Both the position numbers and the translations under genes were made by a program. Of a DNA stretch of 11,522 nucleotides, positions 1 to 6,833 are shown in pieces. The stretch covers positions 1 to 11,522 of the forward strand of contig CATEMS010000298.1 in assembly GCA_949507465.1 (NCBI GenBank), given 5' to 3'. Position 1 is the stretch's first letter, and each line of letters starts with the position of its first letter. Source of the stretch: Flavobacteriaceae bacterium. GTDB lineage: Bacteria; Bacteroidota; Bacteroidia; Flavobacteriales; Flavobacteriaceae. The notes beneath the pieces were generated by a model. The model was not told where the DNA came from, did not search any database, and was given only the letters and a program-made list of their open reading frames with translations.

Positions 1-451
1 ATTTTGCTTTTCTAAAAATGTAACGCGTTATATAAATACCTTTTCCATCATCTTTTCCAGCATCACTTTCTATACCACTGTTCACGAAAGTTAATTCCCA
101 ACCTTCTTCAGCCATGGTGTTAATTTTTGAGGTAACAAGGGCATCATTGGTTGCAATGTTTTGAAAACGAATTCCTCCAACATTAAAAAAGTTTAACAAT
201 TTTGTCTCGTCATAGCCCTTTACACGTAGCTCTCCTCTGTCTGTCTTGTTTCTTTTGTCTTTCTCTCCTGTTTTTGTTGAGGTTGCTGCTTTGTAATCTC
301 TTGTTTCATTGGCAGAAATCATACGAGACCTACCCAAACCATTAGGAATGATAGATTCGATTACTGTTACTGTTTGGTATTGATATACTTGTGCGTTCAA
401 ATCAAAAGAAAATAATGCTGCAATAGCAAGTACTAAAATAAGTTTTTTCAT
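1..451 (-). CDS. Secreted protein with DUF4177-like C-terminus, 3' end at window edge
   Basis: The minus strand is open from an ATG at 449-451 to the window edge, giving 150 codons without a stop. Residues 1-21 form a typical signal peptide: MKK, a hydrophobic core, then LNAQ, with cleavage likely next to the Gln. The mature part has a GRSRMIS segment (40-46), a Lys/Asp-rich stretch (57-72), and a final segment with MAEEGWEL (113-120) followed by GIYITRYIFRK. The EEGWEL motif plus a closing beta-strand resembles DUF4177-type small proteins, whose function is unknown. The next codon starts with T, so the stop may lie immediately outside the window and the protein may be nearly complete. The gene is divergent from rsgA. 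The product is probably periplasmic or otherwise exported. I do not assign a function; the family resemblance is moderate and recalled from memory. Confidence 0.8.
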   Translation of the reverse strand, partial: MKKLILVLAIAALFSFDLNAQVYQYQTVTVIESIIPNGLGRSRMISANETRDYKAATSTKTGEKDKRNKTDRGELRVKGYDETKLLNFFNVGGIRFQNIATNDALVTSKINTMAEEGWELTFVNSGIESDAGKDDGKGIYITRYIFRKAK

Positions 452-479
452 AATCAGGTTTTTTAAAATTTAATTTTGT

Positions 480-487
480 CAAATTTA
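480..487 (-). promoter_or_regulatory. Putative Bacteroidota -7 element for the DUF4177-like gene
   Basis: On the minus strand this reads TAAATTTG, a match to the Bacteroidota -7 consensus TAnnTTTG. It would place the transcript start about 20 nt before the ATG at 451. I found no TTG at the usual -33 distance, so support is partial and in AT-rich DNA the match could be chance. Confidence 0.35.
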
Positions 488-533
488 TGTAAAATGTATG
501 TCATCCCATTAAAATTTCAGAGTTTTGTAATTA

Positions 534-1487
534 ATGAAAGGCGTTGTTTATAAATCTACAGGAAGTTGGTATACCATCAAGAGTTTTGAGGGAGTCTTCT
601 ATGAATGTAAAATAAAAGGAAAGTTTAGAATAGAGGGAATAAAGAGTACCAATCCAATTGCTGTTGGAGCTCACGTTGAGTTTGAAGTTGAAACTAAAGG
701 TGATGAAACTCTTGGTATTATAAACAAAATTGAGCCTCGAGTTAACTATATCATACGTAAATCTGTAAACCTCTCTAAGCAAACACATATTATTGCAGCT
801 AATGTAGATGTTGCTTTTTTATTAGTTACTTTAAATAATCCACCTACATTCACCTCTTTTATAGATCGCTTTTTGGTTACTGCACAGGCTTATCAAATCA
901 AGGCTGTATTGTTGTTTAATAAAATGGACAGCTACAATCAAGAAGAAATTTTAGAGATAAATTATTTGGCAGCTCTATACACCAGTATTGGGTACGAGTG
1001 TATTTATATCTCTGCCAAAACAGGTAAAAATATAGACAAAGTAAAGCAAATGATGCTGGGTAAGGTATCTATGTTTTCTGGACATAGTGGAGTTGGGAAA
1101 TCCACCTTAGTAAATATCTTGGAGCCTACCTTAGAGCTAAAAACTTCTGAGATTTCTTCCCAGCACATGCAAGGACAACATACCACCACATTCGCAGAGA
1201 TGTATGATCTTTCTTTTGGTGCTCAAATTATAGACACACCTGGTATCAAAGGATTTGGTGTTGTTGAGGTAGACAAACAAGAACTTGGCAATTATTTCCC
1301 TGAGTTTTTTGAATTAAAAGGTCACTGTAAATTCAACAATTGTTTGCACCTACAAGAACCTAAGTGCGCCATCAAACAAGCCCTAGAAAATGATACATTA
1401 TCATGGTCTAGATATAAAAGTTATTTGCAAATATTAGAGGGAGAACAAGATTATTTTAGAAAAGATATTTATAACAATAAAGAATAA
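534..1487 (+). CDS. rsgA: Ribosome small-subunit-dependent GTPase A
   Basis: RsgA (YjeQ) is a circularly permuted GTPase that binds the 30S subunit and helps late maturation of the decoding centre. The 317-residue product has the expected order: an N-terminal OB-fold (about 1-70); G4 NKMD (129-132); G5 SAK (160-162); P-loop GHSGVGKST (183-191); a Thr-rich switch HTTT (216-219); G3 DTPG (234-237); and a C-terminal zinc finger with Cys265, Cys270, His272 and Cys278. Length is normal for the family. The start is secure because an in-frame TAA sits at 528-530, only one codon before the ATG. No strong Shine-Dalgarno is visible, which is usual in Bacteroidota. dtd follows after 48 nt with no terminator, so co-transcription is likely. 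Confidence 0.97.
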   Translation: MKGVVYKSTGSWYTIKSFEGVFYECKIKGKFRIEGIKSTNPIAVGAHVEFEVETKGDETLGIINKIEPRVNYIIRKSVNLSKQTHIIAANVDVAFLLVTLNNPPTFTSFIDRFLVTAQAYQIKAVLLFNKMDSYNQEEILEINYLAALYTSIGYECIYISAKTGKNIDKVKQMMLGKVSMFSGHSGVGKSTLVNILEPTLELKTSEISSQHMQGQHTTTFAEMYDLSFGAQIIDTPGIKGFGVVEVDKQELGNYFPEFFELKGHCKFNNCLHLQEPKCAIKQALENDTLSWSRYKSYLQILEGEQDYFRKDIYNNKE

Positions 1488-1535
1488 TTTGAGAAGTCTT
1501 CAAGCAAGTATGCACACTTCCTATTACATTTGTGT

Positions 1536-1988
1536 ATGCGAGTAGTAATACAAAGAGTAAAACAAGCCTCAGTTAGCGTGCATGGGGTACTAGTTTCAGA
1601 AATACAAAAAGGACTGCTTATTTTACTTGGCATTGAAACTAATGATACCCAGCAAGATATAGATTGGTTGGTGGCAAAAGTAGCCAAGCTTCGTATCTTT
1701 GAAGATTCTAAGGGGTTGATGAATAAATCGCTTCAAGATATGCAGGCAGAGGTAATTGTAGTAAGTCAATTTACCTTACATGCCAGCACAAAAAAAGGCA
1801 ATCGACCTTCCTTTATTAGAGCCGCTAAGCCAGACGTTGCAATACCTCTGTACCAGGGTTTTATTGATGGTTTACAAAAGCAACTCAATAAGAAAGTACA
1901 AACAGGAGAATTTGGTGCTATGATGGATGTAGCACTCATAAATGATGGTCCTGTAACCATTTCAATAGACACAAAAAATAAAGAGTAA
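1536..1988 (+). CDS. dtd: D-aminoacyl-tRNA deacylase
   Basis: DTD hydrolyses D-aminoacyl-tRNA (and Gly-tRNA(Ala)), removing wrongly charged tRNAs. The 150-residue protein starts MRVVIQRVKQASV, the family's usual opening. It carries the SQFTL motif (77-81), GNRPSF (88-93) and the C-terminal NDGPVT motif (136-141) that supplies the Gly-cisPro chiral-proofreading loop. E. coli Dtd is 145 residues, so length fits. A TTG two codons upstream (1530) is a possible alternative start, but alignment with the family favours the ATG at 1536. The TAA stop shares its last base with the ATG of the next gene (TAATG), which points to translational coupling. It acts in the cytoplasm as a dimer in known homologues. 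Confidence 0.96.
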   Translation: MRVVIQRVKQASVSVHGVLVSEIQKGLLILLGIETNDTQQDIDWLVAKVAKLRIFEDSKGLMNKSLQDMQAEVIVVSQFTLHASTKKGNRPSFIRAAKPDVAIPLYQGFIDGLQKQLNKKVQTGEFGAMMDVALINDGPVTISIDTKNKE

Positions 1989-2314
1989 TGGATATTAAAA
2001 ATGCACAAGAGCAGGTTGATACTTGGATTAAAACTCATGGAGTTCGATATTTTAATGAGCTTACCAATATGGCACAACTCACAGAGGAAGTGGGAGAGGT
2101 GGCCCGTATTATTGCCAGACGTTATGGAGAGCAAAGCGAGAAAGAAAGTGATAAAAGTAAAGACCTAGCAGAAGAATTAGCAGATGTCATGTTTGTAGTT
2201 TTGTGTCTTGCCAATCAAACAGGAGTAGATTTACAAGAGGCTTTTGATAAAAAATTAGATTTAAAAGCCAAACGTGATCATCAGCGGCATCACAACAATA
2301 AAAAACTTCACTAA
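1988..2314 (+). CDS. MazG-like nucleotide pyrophosphohydrolase
   Basis: This 108-residue protein belongs to the all-alpha NTP pyrophosphohydrolase (MazG/dUTPase) superfamily, which cleaves nucleoside triphosphates to monophosphates plus pyrophosphate. The metal-binding helices are visible: EEVGE at 33-37 and EELAD at 62-66, the usual ExxE...ExxD arrangement that holds Mg2+. It is a single-domain form, much shorter than two-domain MazG of E. coli (about 263 residues). The substrate cannot be read from sequence; house-cleaning of non-canonical or damaged nucleotides is the family expectation. The C-terminus is His/Lys/Asn-rich (HQRHHNNKKLH). It overlaps dtd by 1 nt at its start and the next gene by 1 nt at its end (TAATG in both cases), so it sits inside a coupled operon. 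Confidence 0.9.
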   Translation: MDIKNAQEQVDTWIKTHGVRYFNELTNMAQLTEEVGEVARIIARRYGEQSEKESDKSKDLAEELADVMFVVLCLANQTGVDLQEAFDKKLDLKAKRDHQRHHNNKKLH

Positions 2315-2553
2315 TGTTTAAACAAGTGATACATCATAAAGGTTTTTGGAAATCTGTGGCAATTCTAACTTTGGTCTTTGCTGTTGTATTCTTCTTTGTG
2401 CGCTGGGCTTTTGTTGGCTTTAATATAGGGTTTTTAGATCTGAGCTTAAGAACCTTTGTAGCTTTTGTTTTAGGAGGTTTTCTCTATGGGTTTTTTGTAA
2501 CCTATGGAAAGTTTTGGGGAAAATTAAAACACAAAGCCAATAAAAATAAATGA
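2314..2553 (+). CDS. Small two-helix membrane protein, function unknown
   Basis: This 79-residue hydrophobic protein has two predicted membrane helices, about residues 13-35 (KSVAILTLVFAVVFFFVRW region) and 43-65 (LRTFVAFVLGGFLYGFFVTYG region). A short basic N-terminus and a Lys-rich C-terminus (KLKHKANKNK) suggest both ends face the cytoplasm. There is no signal-peptide cleavage site. I do not recognise a named family. It is almost certainly a real gene: its ATG overlaps the stop of the upstream pyrophosphohydrolase by 1 nt, and its TGA overlaps the aroA ATG by 4 nt (ATGA). Translation of aroA may therefore depend on it. No catalytic residues are evident, so a structural or accessory membrane role is possible but unproven. 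Confidence 0.85.
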   Translation: MFKQVIHHKGFWKSVAILTLVFAVVFFFVRWAFVGFNIGFLDLSLRTFVAFVLGGFLYGFFVTYGKFWGKLKHKANKNK

Positions 2554-3794
2554 TTGCAAAACTTTCAAAATATAAAGAGGTATCCTCCGCTTCCATTTTT
2601 TTGTCTGCCTCCAAAAGTTTGAGCAATAGACTGCTGATCTTACAGGCCTTATACCCAGTTATTGAGATAGAAAACATAGCCTCTTGTGATGACACTCTTG
2701 TGCTGCAAAAAGCGCTTGCTAGCCAAGAGGATACCCTAGATGTACATCACGCAGGCACCGCGATGCGTTTTTTAACTGCCTACCTAGCTGCAACGACCCG
2801 CAGAGAAATTACACTAAAAGGAAGTCCTGCCCTTCAAAGGCGGCCTATTGGCCCCTTGGTAGCCGCCTTAACGCAAATGGGAGCCTTGATAACCTATGCT
2901 GATAAAATAGGATATCCTCCTCTTAAAATAAAACCTGCTACTCTTACAGGCAAGGTCCGTATAGATGCCAGTGAAAGTAGTCAGTACATTTCTGCATTGG
3001 CTCTTATTGGCCCGTATTTAAGTAATGGGCTTACACTCTCTCTTGAGGGTACAATTACCTCAAAGCCTTATATAGATATGACTTTGTCTTTACTAACTAG
3101 TATTGGTGTAGAGCCCACTTTTAAGGGATCTTATATTAGGATACCTCCATTAAAAAAAAGCAAAAAATGTAAGATTACTGTGGAGGCAGATTGGAGTTCG
3201 GCGTCTTACTTTTACAGTTTGGTATCGCTGTCAAAAAACCGCAGTGTACATCTGTGTGGTTTAAAATCAACTAGTTTACAAGGAGACGCCGCATTAGTTT
3301 CAATGTATGAAACTCTAGGAGTTTCAACAACAATCCTAGCAAATCAAACCATAGTTTTAACCAAAAATAACACTCCACTACCCCCTGAGTTTAAAGCAGA
3401 TTTAATGGCAACCCCAGATTTGGCCCAAACCATTGCTGTAACTTGTTTTGGTTTAGGTGTGGCCTGTCACCTTACAGGATTACATACCCTAAAAATTAAA
3501 GAGACTGATAGGTTAAGGGCCCTAGCCAATGAGTTAACTGAGTTAGGAGGTAAAATCAAAATTACTGATGATACCTTACTTTTGGAGGCTCACAAACTTT
3601 CTTTTGAGAACATAGCTCAAGATATTGAAATAGCAACTTATCAAGATCATAGAATGGCGATGGCTTTTGCTGTTTTGGCTGAGTTGTTTTGTATTACTAT
3701 CCAGGACCCAATGGTGGTTACAAAGTCTTACCCAAACTTTTATGATGATTTTAAAAAACTGGGAATTCACACCAATTTTTGTGAGTCACACTAA
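2550..3794 (+). CDS. aroA: 3-phosphoshikimate 1-carboxyvinyltransferase (EPSP synthase)
   Basis: AroA transfers the enolpyruvyl group of PEP to shikimate-3-phosphate, the sixth step of the chorismate pathway. The 414-residue protein (E. coli 427) has the key motifs: SASKSLSNR (19-27) with substrate-binding Lys22; HAGTAMR (67-73); RRP (97-99) with the PEP-binding Arg98; SSQY (143-146); Asp290 in TPDLAQ, matching E. coli Asp313; KETDR (317-321) with Glu318, matching Glu341; DHRMAM (366-371); and TKSYPNF near the C-terminus with Lys392. The residue equivalent to E. coli Pro101 is Phe74, and the first motif has Ala in place of the usual Gly; I recall both as common in Bacteroidota. The start overlaps the preceding stop (ATGA). 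No clear terminator follows, and queA has its own promoter 50-65 nt downstream. Confidence 0.96.
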   Translation: MIAKLSKYKEVSSASIFLSASKSLSNRLLILQALYPVIEIENIASCDDTLVLQKALASQEDTLDVHHAGTAMRFLTAYLAATTRREITLKGSPALQRRPIGPLVAALTQMGALITYADKIGYPPLKIKPATLTGKVRIDASESSQYISALALIGPYLSNGLTLSLEGTITSKPYIDMTLSLLTSIGVEPTFKGSYIRIPPLKKSKKCKITVEADWSSASYFYSLVSLSKNRSVHLCGLKSTSLQGDAALVSMYETLGVSTTILANQTIVLTKNNTPLPPEFKADLMATPDLAQTIAVTCFGLGVACHLTGLHTLKIKETDRLRALANELTELGGKIKITDDTLLLEAHKLSFENIAQDIEIATYQDHRMAMAFAVLAELFCITIQDPMVVTKSYPNFYDDFKKLGIHTNFCESH

Positions 3795-3829
3795 GTACTA
3801 TATTTTCTTATTAAAAATACTTTCAATAA

Positions 3830-3843
3830 TAAATGGCCATTTA
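3830..3843. repeat. Perfect 14-bp palindrome next to the queA promoter
   Basis: TAAATGGCCATTTA is a perfect two-fold palindrome in the 114-bp aroA-queA gap. It ends one base before the TTG of the predicted queA -33 element. The position suits a dimeric regulator, but one such palindrome is roughly expected by chance in a window this long, so the operator role is only a possibility. Confidence 0.35.
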
Positions 3844-3844
3844 C

Positions 3845-3876
3845 TTGACAAGGCCTACCCTCAGATTGTATATTTG
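3845..3876 (+). promoter_or_regulatory. queA promoter (TTG -33, TATATTTG -7)
   Basis: TTG at 3845-3847 and TATATTTG at 3869-3876 match the Bacteroidota sigma(A) consensus TTG / TAnnTTTG, with 21 bp between them. The predicted start of transcription is about 3880-3884, leaving a leader of roughly 25-30 nt before the queA ATG at 3909. This is the best promoter match in the window. Confidence 0.7.
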
Positions 3877-3908
3877 CAACTTTTCACTTTAAAAGTCAAT
3901 AAAAGCAC

Positions 3909-4958
3909 ATGAAGTTATCACATTTTCATTTTGATTTACCACCAGAGTTGTTAGCAGAGTATCCTGCAGAAAACAGAGACGAGTCTCGCCTTATGGTTTT
4001 GAACAGGAAAGAGCAAACCATAGAGCATAAGATGTTTAAAGATCTTATTGATTATTTTGATCAAGACGATGTTTTGGTTATGAATAATACCAAGGTATTT
4101 CCTGCACGATTGTATGGTAACAAAGAAAAAACAGGGGCAAGAATAGAGGTGTTTTTATTACGTGAATTGAATCCAGAAACACGCCTTTGGGATGTATTGG
4201 TAGATCCAGCCCGTAAAATACGCATTGGAAATAAACTGTATTTTGGCGAAGACGAAACTCTAGTGGCAGAGGTTATTGATAACACCACCTCAAGAGGAAG
4301 AACCCTTCGTTTTTTATTTGATGGGTCTTACCAAGAGTTTAGAGATAAACTAACAGAGCTGGGAGAAACCCCACTTCCAAAATATATTAAAAGAGACGTA
4401 GAGCCAGAAGATGCAGAGCGTTACCAAACAATTTTTGCAAAAGAGGAAGGTGCTGTAGCCGCTCCAACAGCTGGATTGCATTTTTCTAAGCATTTGTTAA
4501 AACGTCTAGAAATTAAAGGGGTTGATTTTGCAGAGGTAACCCTACATGTTGGTCTAGGTACCTTTAGCGCCGTTGAGGTTGAGGATTTATCTAAGCATAA
4601 AATGGATAGTGAAGAAATGCGAATAGATCAAAGCACTGTTGATATTATCAACAAGGCCATTGCTGATAAAAGACGTATTTGCGCCATAGGGACTACTGCC
4701 ATGAGGGCTCTAGAGAGTTCGGTTTCTTCTCAGCAAACTCTAAACCCATATTCAGGGTGGACAAATAAGTTTGTTTTCCCGCCTCATGACTTTAGTATTG
4801 CAAATGCAATGGTTACTAATTTTCATACACCAAAATCAACTCTTTTAATGATGGTTTCTGCCTTTGCAGGGTATGATTTCACCAAAAGAGCTTACCAAGA
4901 GGCTATAAAAGAAAAGTACAATTTCTTCTCATACGGTGATGCAATGTTGATTATCTAG
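3909..4958 (+). CDS. queA: S-adenosylmethionine:tRNA ribosyltransferase-isomerase
   Basis: QueA transfers and isomerises the ribosyl group of SAM onto preQ1-modified tRNA to give epoxyqueuosine at wobble position 34. The 349-residue protein (E. coli 356) is a full match to the family: LPPELLAEYP near the N-terminus (10-19), NNTKVFPARL (59-68), TPLPKYI (154-160), RYQT (171-174), APTAGLHF (185-192), HVGLGTF (213-219), GTTAMRALES (261-270), NFHTPKS followed by the hydrophobic LLMMVSAFAG (304-321), and YGDAMLI at the C-terminus. It acts in the cytoplasm as a single-subunit enzyme. It has its own promoter with an adjacent palindrome, and a strong hairpin terminator lies 20 nt past the stop, so it is probably a single-gene transcript with some read-through from aroA. 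Confidence 0.97.
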   Translation: MKLSHFHFDLPPELLAEYPAENRDESRLMVLNRKEQTIEHKMFKDLIDYFDQDDVLVMNNTKVFPARLYGNKEKTGARIEVFLLRELNPETRLWDVLVDPARKIRIGNKLYFGEDETLVAEVIDNTTSRGRTLRFLFDGSYQEFRDKLTELGETPLPKYIKRDVEPEDAERYQTIFAKEEGAVAAPTAGLHFSKHLLKRLEIKGVDFAEVTLHVGLGTFSAVEVEDLSKHKMDSEEMRIDQSTVDIINKAIADKRRICAIGTTAMRALESSVSSQQTLNPYSGWTNKFVFPPHDFSIANAMVTNFHTPKSTLLMMVSAFAGYDFTKRAYQEAIKEKYNFFSYGDAMLII

Positions 4959-4978
4959 CATCCTGTAGCATCCATACA

Positions 4979-5020
4979 AAAAAGCTCTAAAGTGTTTTCC
5001 TTTAGAGCTTTTTGTTTTTT
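4979..5020. terminator. Intrinsic terminator after queA
   Basis: A 14-bp perfect stem (4979-4992 with 5000-5013; core GCTCTAAAG / CTTTAGAGC) closes a 7-nt loop and is followed by more T residues. The A-tract on the left arm would also let it work on the opposite strand. It ends the queA transcript and insulates the downstream protease gene. Confidence 0.88.
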
Positions 5021-5046
5021 TATGTGGTTTTAGTGCTGCTATTTGT

Positions 5047-6732
5047 ATGAAATGGTGTATTTTAGTTCCACTATTTTTTGATTTGACACATAAAATTACA
5101 TACATACTCGTTTTTCTGCTTACTGCTTTGCCCTTGTGTGCACAGGAGCCCCTTAGTTGGGATTTAGATTTAGACACTCCCGCAAAAATAATTTCTTTAC
5201 CTGCTTTGGATCTTGAGGCTATTATGGCAGAAGATGCCTTGAATGACATTTATAAAAACCAACCCTGGCGGTATGGTATTTCTAGACCCCTGGAGATAGA
5301 CATAGCCTCTCAGGGATCATGGACAAACCTTCCAAACGAGCAGGGTAGAGTATGGATTGTAGGTGTTAGATCCCCAAAGGCTGTAAATCTAAGTGTAAAT
5401 TTTGATGATATTTTTATACCAAACGGTGCTCGTTTGCAACTCTTTAATGGAGATAGAACGGATGTTTCAAGGGTATATGGCTCTTTAGAAAATACACCTA
5501 ATGGAAAATTAGGTTCCTGGTTTGTATCTGGAGATGTTATTTGGATAGAATACTTTGAGCCTCCAGGAATAAATGAAATTTCTAAATTAAAAATAGGAAA
5601 TATTATTCATGGATACAGAATGGGTAAAGTAGAACAGTTTGTATCTGAAAATAAAAATTTGAATGACAGTGGCGCATGTAATTATGATGTCAACTGTTTT
5701 GTTGGTGATGATTTCGAAAACTATAAAAATAATGTAAAAAAATCTGTGGCATTACTTACTCTGGGTAACGGATATTTATGCTCTGCCTCGATGCTTAATA
5801 ATACAGCTGGGGATAAAAAGCCCTATTTATTGACGGCAAATCACTGTTTACAAAATAGTGACCCAACCTATTGGAGTGTTCGTTTTAATTGGATGAGTCC
5901 TGGGCCTATATGTGCGCAAGAAGACCCAAGTGTGGACATACAAACAAATTTTACTATCAGTGGTGCAACCCTTAGATCTAATAATGCACTGAGTGACTTT
6001 GCACTAGTAGAACTGGTTAATCCCGTTCCTGCTTCCTGGGATATTGTTTTTGCAGGGTGGGATAGAAGCGATAATGAGCCACTTTTTGAGGGAGGTATTC
6101 ATCATCCAAATGGAGATATCATGAAAATTTCAAGAGATGATGACGGGGCTGTGAAAGAGAATGCAAACGGGACACAGGTTTGGCTTATAGGTGGAGTGTC
6201 TGTAGGTAGTGGTGATGGTTGGGAGCTTGGAACAACAGAGAGTGGGTCTTCAGGATCTCCACTTTTTAATGAAACAGGAAAAATAATTGGCCAATTGTAT
6301 GCAGGGCAATCCAATTGTATAGACACACAAAACAATAATGATTATGATATTTATGGCAGGTTTGGAGTCTCCTGGGATGCTGGACAAAGCCCATCCAAAA
6401 GGCTTAAAGATTGGTTAGACCCTCTAGGGACTGGACAAGCTACAACAGAATCTTTACAAAATGTATTAGGGGTTCCAGACAATCTATTAACGGGTGTTTT
6501 AGAGATTTATCCCAACCCAGCATCAAATATACTTAGAGTAACAAATACAAGATATCCCAACCTTGTTTTTAATTTGTACAGTGCTACCGGACAACGGGTA
6601 ATGCAGGGTTCTCTCTCAAATACCGATAACCTGATAAACGTTGAAAGCATGGTTAAAGGAATTTACTTTTTGCAGCTTATAGATGGCAATACCAATGATC
6701 AAATCACTAAAAAAATAAGCATCGATAGGTAG
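5047..6732 (+). CDS. Secreted lysyl-endopeptidase-like serine protease with T9SS sorting domain
   Basis: This 561-residue protein resembles Achromobacter protease I (API, lysyl endopeptidase; chymotrypsin fold). A signal peptide ends near LCAQ (30-33), and a propeptide of about 170 residues follows. The catalytic domain begins near Cys211, with the triad His266 (TANHC), Asp317 (SDFALVEL) and Ser402 (GSSGSP). All six API disulfide cysteines have counterparts (211, 217, 245, 267, 289, 424). Asp434 in DIYGR matches API Asp225, which sets lysine specificity; Trp379 matches Trp169, but API His210 is replaced by Tyr418. Lys203 is a plausible self-cleavage site. Residues 484-561 are a type A T9SS sorting domain (EIYPNPASN, then GIYFLQL). 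The annotated ATG gives an unusually long signal-peptide start; TTG at 5083 would give a more normal one. It is predicted to be exported, for protein digestion or nutrient acquisition. Alignment is from memory of API. Confidence 0.92.
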   Translation: MKWCILVPLFFDLTHKITYILVFLLTALPLCAQEPLSWDLDLDTPAKIISLPALDLEAIMAEDALNDIYKNQPWRYGISRPLEIDIASQGSWTNLPNEQGRVWIVGVRSPKAVNLSVNFDDIFIPNGARLQLFNGDRTDVSRVYGSLENTPNGKLGSWFVSGDVIWIEYFEPPGINEISKLKIGNIIHGYRMGKVEQFVSENKNLNDSGACNYDVNCFVGDDFENYKNNVKKSVALLTLGNGYLCSASMLNNTAGDKKPYLLTANHCLQNSDPTYWSVRFNWMSPGPICAQEDPSVDIQTNFTISGATLRSNNALSDFALVELVNPVPASWDIVFAGWDRSDNEPLFEGGIHHPNGDIMKISRDDDGAVKENANGTQVWLIGGVSVGSGDGWELGTTESGSSGSPLFNETGKIIGQLYAGQSNCIDTQNNNDYDIYGRFGVSWDAGQSPSKRLKDWLDPLGTGQATTESLQNVLGVPDNLLTGVLEIYPNPASNILRVTNTRYPNLVFNLYSATGQRVMQGSLSNTDNLINVESMVKGIYFLQLIDGNTNDQITKKISIDR

Positions 6733-6758
6733 TTTTTAATTCAAAGAGATTCTTGTAG

Positions 6759-6791
6759 TCGTTTCTTTAAAAATTAAGAAACGATTTTTTT
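6759..6791 (+). terminator. Intrinsic terminator after the protease gene
   Basis: A 9-bp stem (TCGTTTCTT at 6759-6767 with AAGAAACGA at 6776-6784) closes an 8-nt loop and is followed by seven T residues (6785-6791). It lies 26 nt past the protease stop and separates it from rlmN. Confidence 0.75.
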
Positions 6792-6818
6792 ATGCCCTGA
6801 AGTAGGCTTAAATAATAG

Positions 6819-6826
6819 TATTTTTG
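6819..6826 (+). promoter_or_regulatory. Putative -7 element of rlmN, very close to the start codon
   Basis: TATTTTTG matches TAnnTTTG and, like the queA element, is followed by CAA. Only 7 nt separate it from the rlmN ATG at 6834, which would give a leader of a few nucleotides at most. No TTG lies at the expected -33 distance. A promoter is needed here because a terminator sits just upstream. Confidence 0.5.
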
Positions 6827-6833
6827 CAAAACA

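Noticed and set aside
471..478. TAATTTTG as a -7 element for rsgA
   Set aside because: The sequence matches, but no TTG lies 17-23 bp upstream and it overlaps the leader of the divergent gene. Too weak to annotate as the rsgA promoter.
1506..1519. Imperfect palindrome AAGTATGCACACTT between rsgA and dtd
   Set aside because: 12 of 14 bases are symmetric, with no T-tract and no promoter next to it. Within chance expectation.
1525..1532. TACATTTG, a perfect -7 match just before dtd
   Set aside because: It ends 3 nt before the ATG, so transcription would begin at or after the start codon. There is no TTG at a suitable distance, and rsgA lies only 48 nt upstream in the same direction. Probably chance.
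1766..2134. 122-codon minus-strand frame opposite dtd and the MazG-like gene
   Set aside because: It is antisense to two well-supported conserved genes and shows no recognisable motif.
3667..3912. 81-codon plus-strand frame across the aroA end and the aroA-queA gap
   Set aside because: More than half lies inside aroA in another frame, the peptide looks like shifted coding sequence, and it would run through the queA promoter into the queA start.
4929..5249. 106-codon minus-strand frame over the queA terminator and protease start
   Set aside because: It crosses a strong terminator and the signal-peptide region of the protease, and its composition is that of an antisense shadow.
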